Below the pieces are notes generated by a model, which worked only from the letters and a program-made list of their open reading frames with translations, was not told the origin of the DNA and ran no database searches. A stretch of 35,731 nt of DNA from Micrococcales bacterium 73-13 (GTDB lineage Bacteria; Actinomycetota; Actinomycetes; Actinomycetales; Microbacteriaceae), in the NCBI GenBank assembly GCA_001898855.1, contig MKVN01000047.1, forward strand, positions 1-35,731, given 5' to 3'. The translations under genes and the position numbers were made by a program. Shown in pieces: positions 22,357-29,652 of this stretch (positions are counted from its first letter, which is position 1; every line of letters starts with the position of its first letter).

Positions 22357-22841
22357 CGGTGATCGCCGCCGTCCAGCTGCTCCAGCGCGTGCTCGGCGAT
22401 CTCCAGCACGAACGCGATCCCGTCGGCGACGCCGCCGGGGGATCCGGGCAGGTTGACGACGAGCGCCGGCCCGTCGGGACCCGGCACGACGCCGGCGACG
22501 CCGCGGGAGAGCGCGGCCGTCGCGCGTCCTGCCGAGCCGCGCCGGCGCAGCTCCTCCGCGATGCCCGGCACCTCGCGCGCGAGCACCGCGCGCGTCCCCT
22601 CGGGCGTCTCGTCGCGCGGGCCGAGGCCGGTGCCGCCGGAGCTCACGACCAGCCGGGCGCCCTGCTCGACCGCCGCGACGATCGCGCCCGAGACCGAGTC
22701 GGCGCCGTCCGGCACCACGGCCGCGGTCGTCGCCCAGCCGGCGGCCGCGAGCGCGCCGACGGCGACGGGGCCGCTCGCGTCCTCGCGGGCGCCCGACGCC
22801 GATCGGTCGGAGACCGTGATCACGTGAGCCCGTCGCGCCAC
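22353..22841 (-). CDS. mog: Molybdopterin adenylyltransferase Mog/MoaB-type
   Basis: A 162-aa protein that adenylates molybdopterin before molybdenum insertion. It has ITVSDRSASGAREDASGP at the N-terminus, the VSSGGTGLGPRDETPEGT loop characteristic of MogA/MoaB, and LVVNLPGSPGGVADGIAFVL near the end. GTG at 22841 follows TAGGTT by six bases. First gene of the second Moco operon. The MogA versus MoaB names cannot be separated by eye; in actinobacteria both do the same step. Confidence 0.93.
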   Translation of the reverse strand: MARRAHVITVSDRSASGAREDASGPVAVGALAAAGWATTAAVVPDGADSVSGAIVAAVEQGARLVVSSGGTGLGPRDETPEGTRAVLAREVPGIAEELRRRGSAGRATAALSRGVAGVVPGPDGPALVVNLPGSPGGVADGIAFVLEIAEHALEQLDGGDHR

Positions 22842-22847
22842 CCCTCC

Positions 22848-22853
22848 AACCTA
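22848..22853 (-). promoter_or_regulatory. Leaderless-type -10 (TAGGTT) of mog-moaE-moaA
   Basis: TAGGTT on the minus strand, six bases, then GTG at 22841. The intervening GGAGGG might also act as a ribosome site if transcription starts further upstream, so the leaderless reading is less secure here. Confidence 0.45.
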
Positions 22854-23025
22854 ACCGCGCAGGGGGACCGGCGGCCCGCGGTCGGCGCCGGCGGCGGCGC
22901 GGGCCGTCCGGGTGGTGAGCCCGAGTGAACAGCGGGCTATCTTGGGACGGACCCCGCGACGACGCCCTCGGCGGCATCGCGACCCCGGCGGCGCCGGCGC
23001 GCCATTCGACCCATCTGGAGGGACC

Positions 23026-23700
23026 ATGACCCGAGCGCTCGTCACCGGCGGCGCCAGCGGGCTCGGCGCCGCGACCGCGACCCGGCTGCGGGAGGACGGC
23101 GTCGAGGTCCTGACCGCCGACATCGCCGGCGACTGCGACATCCTGCTCGACGTCACCGATGAGGTCGCCGTCGGCGAGCTGGCGGACTCGACCGGGCCGA
23201 TCGACGTCCTCGTCAACTCGGCCGGCATCGTCGGGCCGAGCGCCGCGTTCACCGACACGACCGCCGAGCAGTGGCGACGGGTCCTGGACGTGAACGTGAT
23301 CGGGACCGTGTGCACGATGAAGGCGTTCATCCCCGGGATGGTCGAGCGCGGCTGGGGCCGCGTCGTCAACATCGCGAGCCTCGCCGGGAAGGACGGCACT
23401 CCGAGCCTCTCGGCGTACGCGGCGTCCAAGGCCGCGGTGATCGCGCTGACCAAGTCGGCCGGGAAGGAGCTCGGGACGACCGGGGTCCTCGTCAACGCGA
23501 TCGCGCCGTCGATCATCGCGACGCCGCTGAACGACGCGACCTCCCCCGAGGTGCTCGCCCGGATCACGGGCCTCATCCCGATGCAGCGGGTCGGCCAGGC
23601 CCGCGAGGTGGCGGAGCTGATCGCCTGGCTCTGCTCGGACCGGGTCAGCTTCTCCACCGGCGCCGTGTACGACATCAGCGGCGGACGGGCCACCTACTAG
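23026..23700 (+). CDS. SDR family oxidoreductase
   Basis: A 224-aa classical short-chain dehydrogenase. Rossmann motif TGGASGLG at 7-14, NSAG-type NSAGIVG, catalytic Ser in NIASLAGKDGT, and YAASK with Tyr and Lys. ATG at 23026 is preceded by TGGAGGGACC, a good ribosome site. The protein is a little shorter than average (245-260 aa) because the cofactor-binding region after TADIAGDCDI is compact. A possible TATCTT -10 lies near 22938. It stands at the left edge of the catabolic island, 3 bp from the convergent MFS stop. The substrate is unknown. Confidence 0.88.
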   Translation: MTRALVTGGASGLGAATATRLREDGVEVLTADIAGDCDILLDVTDEVAVGELADSTGPIDVLVNSAGIVGPSAAFTDTTAEQWRRVLDVNVIGTVCTMKAFIPGMVERGWGRVVNIASLAGKDGTPSLSAYAASKAAVIALTKSAGKELGTTGVLVNAIAPSIIATPLNDATSPEVLARITGLIPMQRVGQAREVAELIAWLCSDRVSFSTGAVYDISGGRATY

Positions 23701-23703
23701 GTC

Positions 23704-24951
23704 CTACCGGGACGCGGCGCTCCGCGCGCGCCGCCGGCGCTCCCACTCGTCCTCGACGGTGCCGGGCCGGGCCGCGATCACCCCGGCCGGGACCGCGCAC
23801 ACGATCACGACCGCCAGCACCAGCAGTGGCACGGTCCAGCTCCCGGTGGCGTCGTGCAGCAGCCCGAAGCCGAGCGGGAAGAGCGCCGCGATGCCGTAGC
23901 CGATGCTCTGCACGAAGGCGCTCAGCGAGACCGCGGACTCGTGGGTGCGGGTGCGCAGCGCGAGCAGGATGAAGGTCAGCGGGAAGAGCAGCCCGGAGAT
24001 CCCGAGCAGCAGCACCCAGATCCAGGACGGCGCCCACGGCGCCAGCAGGAGCCCGAGGGCGCCGCCGAGCCCGGTCGCGACCGAGACCAGGTAGAGCGCC
24101 CGGGCCGCGTGGAAGCGGACCACGAGCATGGGGACCACCAGCGCGCACGGCAGGCCGAGGCCGGCGAGCAGCGCGAGCTGCGCACCGGCCGCCTCGGGCG
24201 AGGCGCCGGTCAGGTCGATCAGGATCTGCGGCAGCCAGGTGAACCCGATGTAGGCGATCACCCCGGACACCACGAAGCCGGTCGTCAGCGCCCAGGCGAT
24301 CGGCGATCGCCACAGCCGGCCGAGCACCAGCGGGCTCGCCGTCTCGATGACCTCGTCGTCGGGACGGGCGGCGCCGCGCTGACGCAGCAGCAGCGCGATC
24401 CACGGGATCATCGCCACGGCCGCGAGCACCGCCCACATCCCGATCGAGACGCGCCAGGACGTGGCGTAGGCGACGGGCACCGCGATCAGCGGCGGGATGA
24501 ACGTCGAGATCCCGATGACGGCGGTGTAGATCGTCATCACGAGGCCGAGCCGGTCGGGGAAGTACTTCTTCGCGAGCGGCGGCAGCAGGATGTTCCCCAC
24601 GCCGAGCCCGGCGAAGACGACGACGGTCGGCAGCAGCAGCGTGACGACGTCCACCGCCAGGCCGCGCGCCGCCAGGCCCAGCGCGGTGACCGCCATCGCC
24701 GCGACGGCGAGCCGCTCCAGGCCGAACCTGCGCTCCAGCCTCGGGGTCAGGATGCCGAACACCGCGTAGCAGACCGGCGGCGCGGTGCCGATCAGCCCGA
24801 CCACCGCGGAGGGCAGCTCGAAGTCCTCCCGCATCAGCACGATGAGCGGCGCGAAGGACGAGACGCCGGTGCGCAGCGAGTACGCGAAGAGGACGATGCC
24901 GACGAGGGCGAGGGCGCGACCGCGCCACAGCGGCGCCGGCGGCGGGCTCAT
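23704..24951 (-). CDS. CynX/NimT-type MFS transporter
   Basis: A 415-aa, roughly 12-helix carrier. The start FAYSLRTGVSSFAPLI with its intramembrane Arg, TPRLERRFGLERL after helix 2 and GLGVGNILLPPLAKKYFPDR in the fourth-helix region are characteristic of the cyanate/nitroimidazole (CynX/NimT) branch of the major facilitator superfamily. It lies 46 bp after the FMN oxidase on the same strand, so uptake or export of the oxidase's acid is likely. No clear ribosome site precedes the ATG at 24951, so the exact start is uncertain by a few codons. Confidence 0.87.
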   Translation of the reverse strand: MSPPPAPLWRGRALALVGIVLFAYSLRTGVSSFAPLIVLMREDFELPSAVVGLIGTAPPVCYAVFGILTPRLERRFGLERLAVAAMAVTALGLAARGLAVDVVTLLLPTVVVFAGLGVGNILLPPLAKKYFPDRLGLVMTIYTAVIGISTFIPPLIAVPVAYATSWRVSIGMWAVLAAVAMIPWIALLLRQRGAARPDDEVIETASPLVLGRLWRSPIAWALTTGFVVSGVIAYIGFTWLPQILIDLTGASPEAAGAQLALLAGLGLPCALVVPMLVVRFHAARALYLVSVATGLGGALGLLLAPWAPSWIWVLLLGISGLLFPLTFILLALRTRTHESAVSLSAFVQSIGYGIAALFPLGFGLLHDATGSWTVPLLVLAVVIVCAVPAGVIAARPGTVEDEWERRRRARSAASR

Positions 24952-24997
24952 CGTCGCGTCCGAGGAGGGCGCGAGGGATGGACGCCGGGCACGGGGA

Positions 24998-26218
24998 TCA
25001 GCGCGCGTCGCGCCGGTGGACGTACTCCGGTCCGAGCGCGGGGATGCTCGTCGCGCCGAGCAGCTGCATGGTGGTGTGCAGCTCCTTCGCGAGGATGTCC
25101 CCCGAGCGGCGCACCCCGTCCACGCCGCCCGCCATCAGTCCGTACAGGTACGTCCGGCCGACGAGCACCGCGTCGGCGCCGAGCGCCAGCGCGGTGACGA
25201 CGTCGCCGCCGGACATGACGCCGGAGTCGATGAGCACCTTCGCCCGGTCGCCCACGGCGGCGACGGTGTCGGGGAGGATCCCCAGCGGCGCGGCGGCTCG
25301 GTCGAGCTGCCGCCCGCCGTGCGAGGACAGCACGATGGCGTCCGCTCCGGCGTCGACGATGGCGACGGCGTCCTCCACGGTCTGGACGCCCTTGACCACG
25401 ATCGGGCCGGACCACGCCTCGCGGACCCAGTCGAGGTCCTCGAGCGAGACCGAGGGGTCGAGCAGGCGGGGGAACAGCTCGGCCAGCGGGAGGTTCCAGT
25501 CCGCGAGCGAGGTGAAGTCCAGCGGCGGCGTCGTCACGACGTTCATCCACCAGGCCGGATGCATCGCGATGTCGGCGAAGGTGCGCATCGTCAGCGTCGG
25601 GGGGATCGAGAAGCCGTTGCGGGCGTCGCGCAGGCGCTTCGCCGGCACGGCCGAGTCGACCGTCACGATGAGCGCCTGGTAGCCGGAGTCCTCGGCCCGG
25701 CGCATCAGGTCGATGCTGCGCGGGCGCTCCGGCGCGATGTAGAGCTGGAACCACTTCACCCCGTCGGGCACCTGCCGCACCAGCTCCTCGATGGAGGTCG
25801 TCCCCATCGTGGACAGCGCGTAGGCGATGCCCATCTCGGCCGCGGCCTGGGCGACGGCGACCTCGCCGTCGTGGTGCATCAGCCGGGTGAAGCCCGTGGG
25901 AGCGAACAGGAACGGCTGCTCGAAGCGCGTCCCGAACAGCTCGATCGAGGTGTCGACCTTGGAGACGTCGCGGAGCACGCGCGGCCGGAACTCCACCTGC
26001 GCGTACGCCTCGCGCGCCCACCTGAGGCCGGCCTCGTTGCCCGCTCCGCCGTCGACGTAGTCGAAGACCGAGCGCGGCACCCGGCGCCGGGCGACCTCGC
26101 GGAGGTCCTCGATCGTCAGCGCGCGCCGGAGTCGGCGCTCGCGAGCGCTCCAGACGGGGGGATTCGTCCGCAGGAACGGCCGGAGCTCCGACCAGCGGGG
26201 AAATTGTCTGCGTGCCAT
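24998..26218 (-). CDS. FMN-dependent alpha-hydroxyacid oxidase/dehydrogenase (LldD/GOX family)
   Basis: A 406-aa flavoenzyme that should oxidise an L-2-hydroxyacid such as lactate, glycolate or mandelate to the 2-keto acid. FDYVDGGAGNE at 52-62, APTGF at 106-110, FQLY (Y160) , RLRDARNGF at 195-203, VVKGV (K276) and the catalytic SSHGGRQLD (H300, R303) match the family. The usual HP-G-E segment reads MHHDGE here. The first 30 residues are basic and not part of the core. It is read away from the operator-like site at 26311 and probably forms an operon with the MFS carrier; the specific substrate is not identifiable. Confidence 0.9.
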   Translation of the reverse strand: MARRQFPRWSELRPFLRTNPPVWSARERRLRRALTIEDLREVARRRVPRSVFDYVDGGAGNEAGLRWAREAYAQVEFRPRVLRDVSKVDTSIELFGTRFEQPFLFAPTGFTRLMHHDGEVAVAQAAAEMGIAYALSTMGTTSIEELVRQVPDGVKWFQLYIAPERPRSIDLMRRAEDSGYQALIVTVDSAVPAKRLRDARNGFSIPPTLTMRTFADIAMHPAWWMNVVTTPPLDFTSLADWNLPLAELFPRLLDPSVSLEDLDWVREAWSGPIVVKGVQTVEDAVAIVDAGADAIVLSSHGGRQLDRAAAPLGILPDTVAAVGDRAKVLIDSGVMSGGDVVTALALGADAVLVGRTYLYGLMAGGVDGVRRSGDILAKELHTTMQLLGATSIPALGPEYVHRRDAR

Positions 26219-26283
26219 GGCGACGGGTCTCCCGACCTCACCCCTTCCTCGGCGGCGCGGCGTCGTGCTGCGGAGCCGTGTTC

Positions 26284-26289
26284 ACCCTA
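26284..26289 (-). promoter_or_regulatory. Candidate -10 (TAGGGT) for the FMN oxidase-MFS unit
   Basis: TAGGGT on the minus strand would give a leader of about 60 bases. A -35 around 26307-26312 (ACATCA) is weak and lies at the edge of the inverted repeat at 26311-26327. Confidence 0.3.
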
Positions 26290-26310
26290 GCAGCGACACT
26301 TATCGATGAT

Positions 26311-26327
26311 GTAAGCTAGGAGTGTAC
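26311..26327. promoter_or_regulatory. Operator-like 17-bp inverted repeat, copy A
   Basis: GTAAGCTAGGAGTGTAC has five of eight symmetric base pairs. Its reverse complement matches copy B at 30773-30789 at 13 of 17 bases, with ATGTACACT shared at the edge. It lies between the divergent FMN oxidase and the small Dabb/EthD-like gene and overlaps a possible TACATT -10 of the latter (26325-26330). Confidence 0.5.
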
Positions 26328-26355
26328 ATTCGCGGGATCCAAGGGAGGAAACCCC

Positions 26356-26718
26356 ATGCTCGACCGCATGCTCGTCGTGCTCTCCGAACCGGTTCCGGGG
26401 CGCGAGGACGAATACAACGAGTGGTACGACGCCATCCATCTCCCGGAGGCGCTCACGATCCCGGGCTTCCGCGGCGCTCGTCGGTTCCGCACCGCCGTCA
26501 GCAGCGAGGACCCGGGACCTGCACTCGGTGCCAGTTACCTGACGATCTATGACCTCGACGTCGACACCGAGATCGCGGCTCGCAATCTCATGGAGGCCCG
26601 GCAGAACGGCCGGCTGAGCCCGCTCAGCCCGGCGCTGGCCACGGAGACCATCGTGCGCGCCTGGTTCAACCCGGTCGGCGAATGGGCGCGCGTCGCCGAG
26701 GAGGCGCCCCGGGCGTAG
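26356..26718 (+). CDS. Small Dabb/EthD-like protein (dimeric alpha-beta barrel)
   Basis: A 120-aa protein with the pattern LVVLSEPVPGREDEYNEWY, then DAIHLPEALTIPGFRGARRF, typical of ferredoxin-like dimeric alpha/beta barrel proteins of the EthD/DUF4286 kind. The His of AIHLPE is where related proteins place an active His. A strong AAGGGAGG ribosome site precedes ATG at 26356. Members often bind small aromatic or polyketide-like molecules and act as accessory cyclases or monooxygenase helpers, but no reaction can be assigned. First gene of the plus-strand island unit that continues with the ketopantoate-reductase-like gene. Confidence 0.7.
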   Translation: MLDRMLVVLSEPVPGREDEYNEWYDAIHLPEALTIPGFRGARRFRTAVSSEDPGPALGASYLTIYDLDVDTEIAARNLMEARQNGRLSPLSPALATETIVRAWFNPVGEWARVAEEAPRA

Positions 26719-26723
26719 GGCTG

Positions 26724-26760
26724 CGGGACCACGGGCCGAGGCACTATCCCCGTAGTCCCG
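26724..26760 (+). terminator. Hairpin after the small Dabb/EthD-like gene
   Basis: CGGGAC-C-ACGGG pairs with CCCGT-A-GTCCCG: 11 base pairs with one mismatch around a 13-base loop. It is close to the gene end, so it is a likely terminator or processing hairpin before the next gene, which starts about 105 bp on. Confidence 0.5.
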
Positions 26761-26865
26761 AAGTGTGAAGTCTGGATCAACACGCACGGCACATCGGGTC
26801 GCCACCGACTCGAGCAGGACAGGACACGTCCGCAACAACTCGACCACCACATGAGGAGCAAAGTC

Positions 26866-27891
26866 GTGAAACCCAAGATCGCCGTGCTCGGGACGGGCGC
26901 GAACGGCGCCGGCATCGGAGCCGACATGGTCCGAGCCGGGCACGACGTCACGTTCATCGAGCAGTGGCCCGCCAACGTCGAGGCCATGCGCGAGCGCGGG
27001 GTCATCGTGTCGATCCTGGGCGGCGAGACCACCGTCACCCCGGTCACGGCGTATCACGTCTGCCAGGTGGCGGAGCTCCGCGAGACCTTCGACATCGTAT
27101 TCGTGGTGCTCAAGGCCTACGACACCCGCTGGGGCGTCGAGCTGATCCGACCGCTCGTCGCCGACGACGGCGTCGTGGTCGGGCTGCAGAACGGCATGTC
27201 GATGGACGACATCGTCGACATCATGGGGCCGGAGCGGGCGCTCGGCGCCGTCATCGAGCTCGGCGCGAACATGTTCGAGCCCGGCGTGGTGGAGCGGCAC
27301 AACGCCCACGACATCACCTGGTTCGCGCTCGGCAGCGAGAACCCGGTCGCGCACGCCAAGGCGGAGCGCGCCGCCGAGGTGCTCCGGGCGGCCGGCACCG
27401 TGGTGATCTCCGACGACATCCGGTCCGCGAAGTGGATGAAGCTCGTCCTGAACGCGGCGGAGCTCGTCCCGTCGGCGATCCTCGACCTGCCGATCCGGGC
27501 CGCCGCCGAGGTGCCCGGCATGCGGGAGCTCATGCTCGAGGCGGGCAACGAGGCCATGCGGGCCGTCTACAAGAGCGGCTCGAAAGCGGTGCCGATCTTC
27601 GGCCAGACCGAGGTCGACCCGGACACCTTCGTCGAGGAGATCTTCAACATCCTCCTCGAGGTCTACTCGCTGCCGACGACGATGACGACGGTGCTGCACG
27701 ACTGGCGCAAGCGCCGCCGCTCCGAGGTGAACGAGATCAACGGATTCGTCGTGGACGTGCTCGGCCAGGAGCACGCGCCGATCAACGCGGCGTTCGTCGA
27801 GATCGCCCGTCGCATCGAACGGCACGACGTCGACCCGGACCTCTCGAACCTCGAGGCGCTCCTGAAGCTCGTCGCCCCGGCCGTCCGCTGA
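26866..27891 (+). CDS. Ketopantoate reductase (PanE/ApbA) family oxidoreductase
   Basis: A 341-aa NAD(P)-dependent reductase. The dinucleotide motif GTGANGAGIG is at residues 9-18, FDIVFVVLKAYDT is the substrate-binding ketopantoate reductase segment, GLQNGM is conserved, and RSAKWMKLVLNAAELVPSAI contains the catalytic Lys and Asn (W-x-K-x3-N). It is longer than PanE (about 300 aa) by an internal and a C-terminal helical extension (SEVNEINGFVVDV). GTG at 26866 is chosen over ATG 26851 because AGGAG lies seven bases upstream of the GTG. In a catabolic island it more likely reduces or oxidises a beta-keto/hydroxy acid than makes pantoate; that is inference. Confidence 0.8.
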   Translation: MKPKIAVLGTGANGAGIGADMVRAGHDVTFIEQWPANVEAMRERGVIVSILGGETTVTPVTAYHVCQVAELRETFDIVFVVLKAYDTRWGVELIRPLVADDGVVVGLQNGMSMDDIVDIMGPERALGAVIELGANMFEPGVVERHNAHDITWFALGSENPVAHAKAERAAEVLRAAGTVVISDDIRSAKWMKLVLNAAELVPSAILDLPIRAAAEVPGMRELMLEAGNEAMRAVYKSGSKAVPIFGQTEVDPDTFVEEIFNILLEVYSLPTTMTTVLHDWRKRRRSEVNEINGFVVDVLGQEHAPINAAFVEIARRIERHDVDPDLSNLEALLKLVAPAVR

Positions 27892-27903
27892 GACCGTACA
27901 TGC

Positions 27904-27938
27904 ATCGCCCTCCGGACCGTCCCGGTTCGGAGGGCGAT
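27904..27938 (+). terminator. Strong hairpin between two catabolic genes
   Basis: ATCGCCCTCCG and ACCG pair with CGGT and CGGAGGGCGAT (15 pairs with one bulge on each side) around a 3-base loop. It starts 12 bp after the ketopantoate-reductase-like stop and would limit read-through into the SDR gene that begins at 27977. Confidence 0.65.
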
Positions 27939-27976
27939 CGCGCACCCGCCGAACCGATGTCGAGGAGGACAGAGCA

Positions 27977-28831
27977 GTGGGCAGACTGAACGGCAAGGTC
28001 GCGTTCGTGACGGGGGCCGCGCGCGGCCAGGGCCGCTCCCACGCGATCCGGATGGCCGAGGAGGGCGCGTCGATCATCGCGGTCGACGTCTGCCACGACC
28101 TCGAGGGGATCCCGATGCCGCTCGCGACGCCGGAGGACCTGGCGGAGACGGTCCGCGCGGTCGAGGCCGTCGGCGGCCGGATCGTCGCCAGGGAGGCGGA
28201 CGTCACCGACTTCGAGCAGCTGTGCGCCGCGGTCGACGAGGGCGTCGCGGAGCTCGGCGCCCCGGACATCGTGGTGGCGAACGCGGGCGTCAACGCCTAC
28301 GTGCTCTTCCCGGAGATGACGGAGCAGACCTGGCGCGGGACCATCGACGTGAACCTCACCGGCGTCTTCCGCACCGTGAAGGCGGCGCTGCCGTCCATGA
28401 TCGCCGCCGGCAAGGGCGGATCGATCATCCTGACCAGCTCCGGGTTCGCGTTCCGCGGCGGCGGCTTCGCCACCGGCTACGCGACGTCCAAGGGCGGCGT
28501 GGTCGGCCTCATGCGCTCGCTCGCGCTCGAGCTGGGACCGCACTGGATCCGGGTGAACTGCATCATGCCGAGCACCGTGCTGACCAGGATGGTGCTCAAC
28601 GACACCTTCGCGAAGGTCGTCAGCGGCGCGATGAACGACGGACGGCCGTTCGCCTCCGAGCAGGAGCTGGCCGAGACGATGGAGCGGATGATCGCGCCGC
28701 GGCACATCATCCCCCAGGGATCGCTCGAGGCCCGGGACATCAGCGCCGGGGTGGTGTTCCTCGCCTCCGACGAGGCGCGCTACATCACCAGCGAGTCGCT
28801 GCGCATCGACCTCGGCTTCGCCGGGAAGTAG
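27977..28831 (+). CDS. Mycofactocin-coupled-type SDR dehydrogenase (first copy)
   Basis: A 284-aa short-chain dehydrogenase with the long type of N-terminal region: GKVAFVTGAARGQGRSHAIR at 6-25, then an insert (CHDLEGIPMPLATPEDLAET) before ADVTDFEQL. NAGVN, LTSSG and GYATSK (catalytic Ser, Tyr, Lys) follow. This insert and the GAARGQGRSHA signature define SDRs whose NAD is tightly bound and reoxidised by mycofactocin. GTG at 27977 has a GAGGAGG ribosome site eight bases upstream. No mycofactocin biosynthesis gene is in the window. The substrate is probably an alcohol of the unknown catabolite. Confidence 0.87.
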   Translation: MGRLNGKVAFVTGAARGQGRSHAIRMAEEGASIIAVDVCHDLEGIPMPLATPEDLAETVRAVEAVGGRIVAREADVTDFEQLCAAVDEGVAELGAPDIVVANAGVNAYVLFPEMTEQTWRGTIDVNLTGVFRTVKAALPSMIAAGKGGSIILTSSGFAFRGGGFATGYATSKGGVVGLMRSLALELGPHWIRVNCIMPSTVLTRMVLNDTFAKVVSGAMNDGRPFASEQELAETMERMIAPRHIIPQGSLEARDISAGVVFLASDEARYITSESLRIDLGFAGK

Positions 28832-28854
28832 ACAGAGAACGGGAGAGCCGAACC

Positions 28855-29511
28855 ATGGATGAGGTCCAGCTGATCGTCACCGCCGACGTGATCCCGCCGG
28901 CGGTGACGGATGCGCTGCGCGCCGGCGCGCGGGATTGGCGGCGGTATGCGTCCGTCGCCGACTCTAAGGAGCAGATGGCGAGGTACGTGCACTGGGAGAG
29001 CGACGGGGAGGTGCCCGTCCGGCTCGCCGGCGAGACCGCGACCTTCGCGGACGTCGACGCCTGCGACGCGGTGCTGAACGGCGGGGGCGTCGGCGAGCTG
29101 CTGCGCGGCATGCGCGACACGGTGGACGTCGCCGTCGGCCGGCCGCGGGTCATCGTCGACGGCCGAGCCGAGCCCGGCATGGTCAAGGCCAGCTACATCT
29201 TCCGGCGGCTCGAGACGATGCCGCTCGTCGAGTTCCGCGAGCACTGGTTCTCGATCCATGGGGCGCTGTGGGCGAAGGTGCCCGGGGTCGTCCGCTACGT
29301 CCAGAACCATCCGCTGGAGCCCGGCTCGCCGCTGACCGACACGGTCACCCACCACGGCTGGTCGGACATCTGGTTCGAGGACCTGGAGAGCTTCTCCCGC
29401 GGTCTTCGCTCGCCGGAGCGCCACGAGACGTCCAAGGACGGCGCGCTGATGCTCGACTACGACAGCCTGCGGATCTTCGTGACGTTCGAGCAGGAGGCCG
29501 CCGGCCGCTGA
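28855..29511 (+). CDS. EthD-domain protein
   Basis: A 218-aa protein, probably two dimeric alpha-beta barrel repeats. The C-terminal half has the clear EthD pattern: KASYIFRRLETMPLVEFREH, WFSIHGALWAKVPGVVRYVQ and a trailing DIWFEDLESFSRGL. The N-terminal half is more diverged. ATG at 28855 is 24 bp after the SDR stop, with GGGAGAGCC as ribosome site, so the two are co-transcribed. EthD-type proteins act beside oxygenases and dehydrogenases in degradation of ethers and cyclic compounds; no specific reaction is assigned. Confidence 0.75.
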   Translation: MDEVQLIVTADVIPPAVTDALRAGARDWRRYASVADSKEQMARYVHWESDGEVPVRLAGETATFADVDACDAVLNGGGVGELLRGMRDTVDVAVGRPRVIVDGRAEPGMVKASYIFRRLETMPLVEFREHWFSIHGALWAKVPGVVRYVQNHPLEPGSPLTDTVTHHGWSDIWFEDLESFSRGLRSPERHETSKDGALMLDYDSLRIFVTFEQEAAGR

Positions 29512-29529
29512 CGGGACCGAAGAGGCGGA

Positions 29530-29565
29530 AAGGCCCGCCGGTGCGCGACCGCACCGGCGGGCCTT
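29530..29565 (+). terminator. Terminator after the SDR-EthD unit
   Basis: AAGGCCCGCCGGTGC pairs perfectly (15 bp) with its complement at 29551-29565 around a 6-base loop. It begins 19 bp after the EthD stop. It ends in TTCCTCG rather than a U tract, which is usual in this GC-rich DNA. Confidence 0.85.
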
Positions 29566-29601
29566 CCTCGTGTGGGGCGGAGAGCGTCCCGATGGGAGAA
29601 G

Positions 29602-29637
29602 AGGACTGCCCCCGGGAGTGATCCCGGGGGCAGTCCT
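29602..29637 (-). terminator. Terminator after the binding-protein gene
   Basis: AGGACTGCCCCCGGGA pairs perfectly (16 bp) with 29622-29637 around a 4-base loop, 15 bp from the stop of the minus-strand binding protein. Together with the previous hairpin it isolates the two convergent units. Confidence 0.85.
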
Positions 29638-29652
29638 GAGGCGGCGGCTGGA

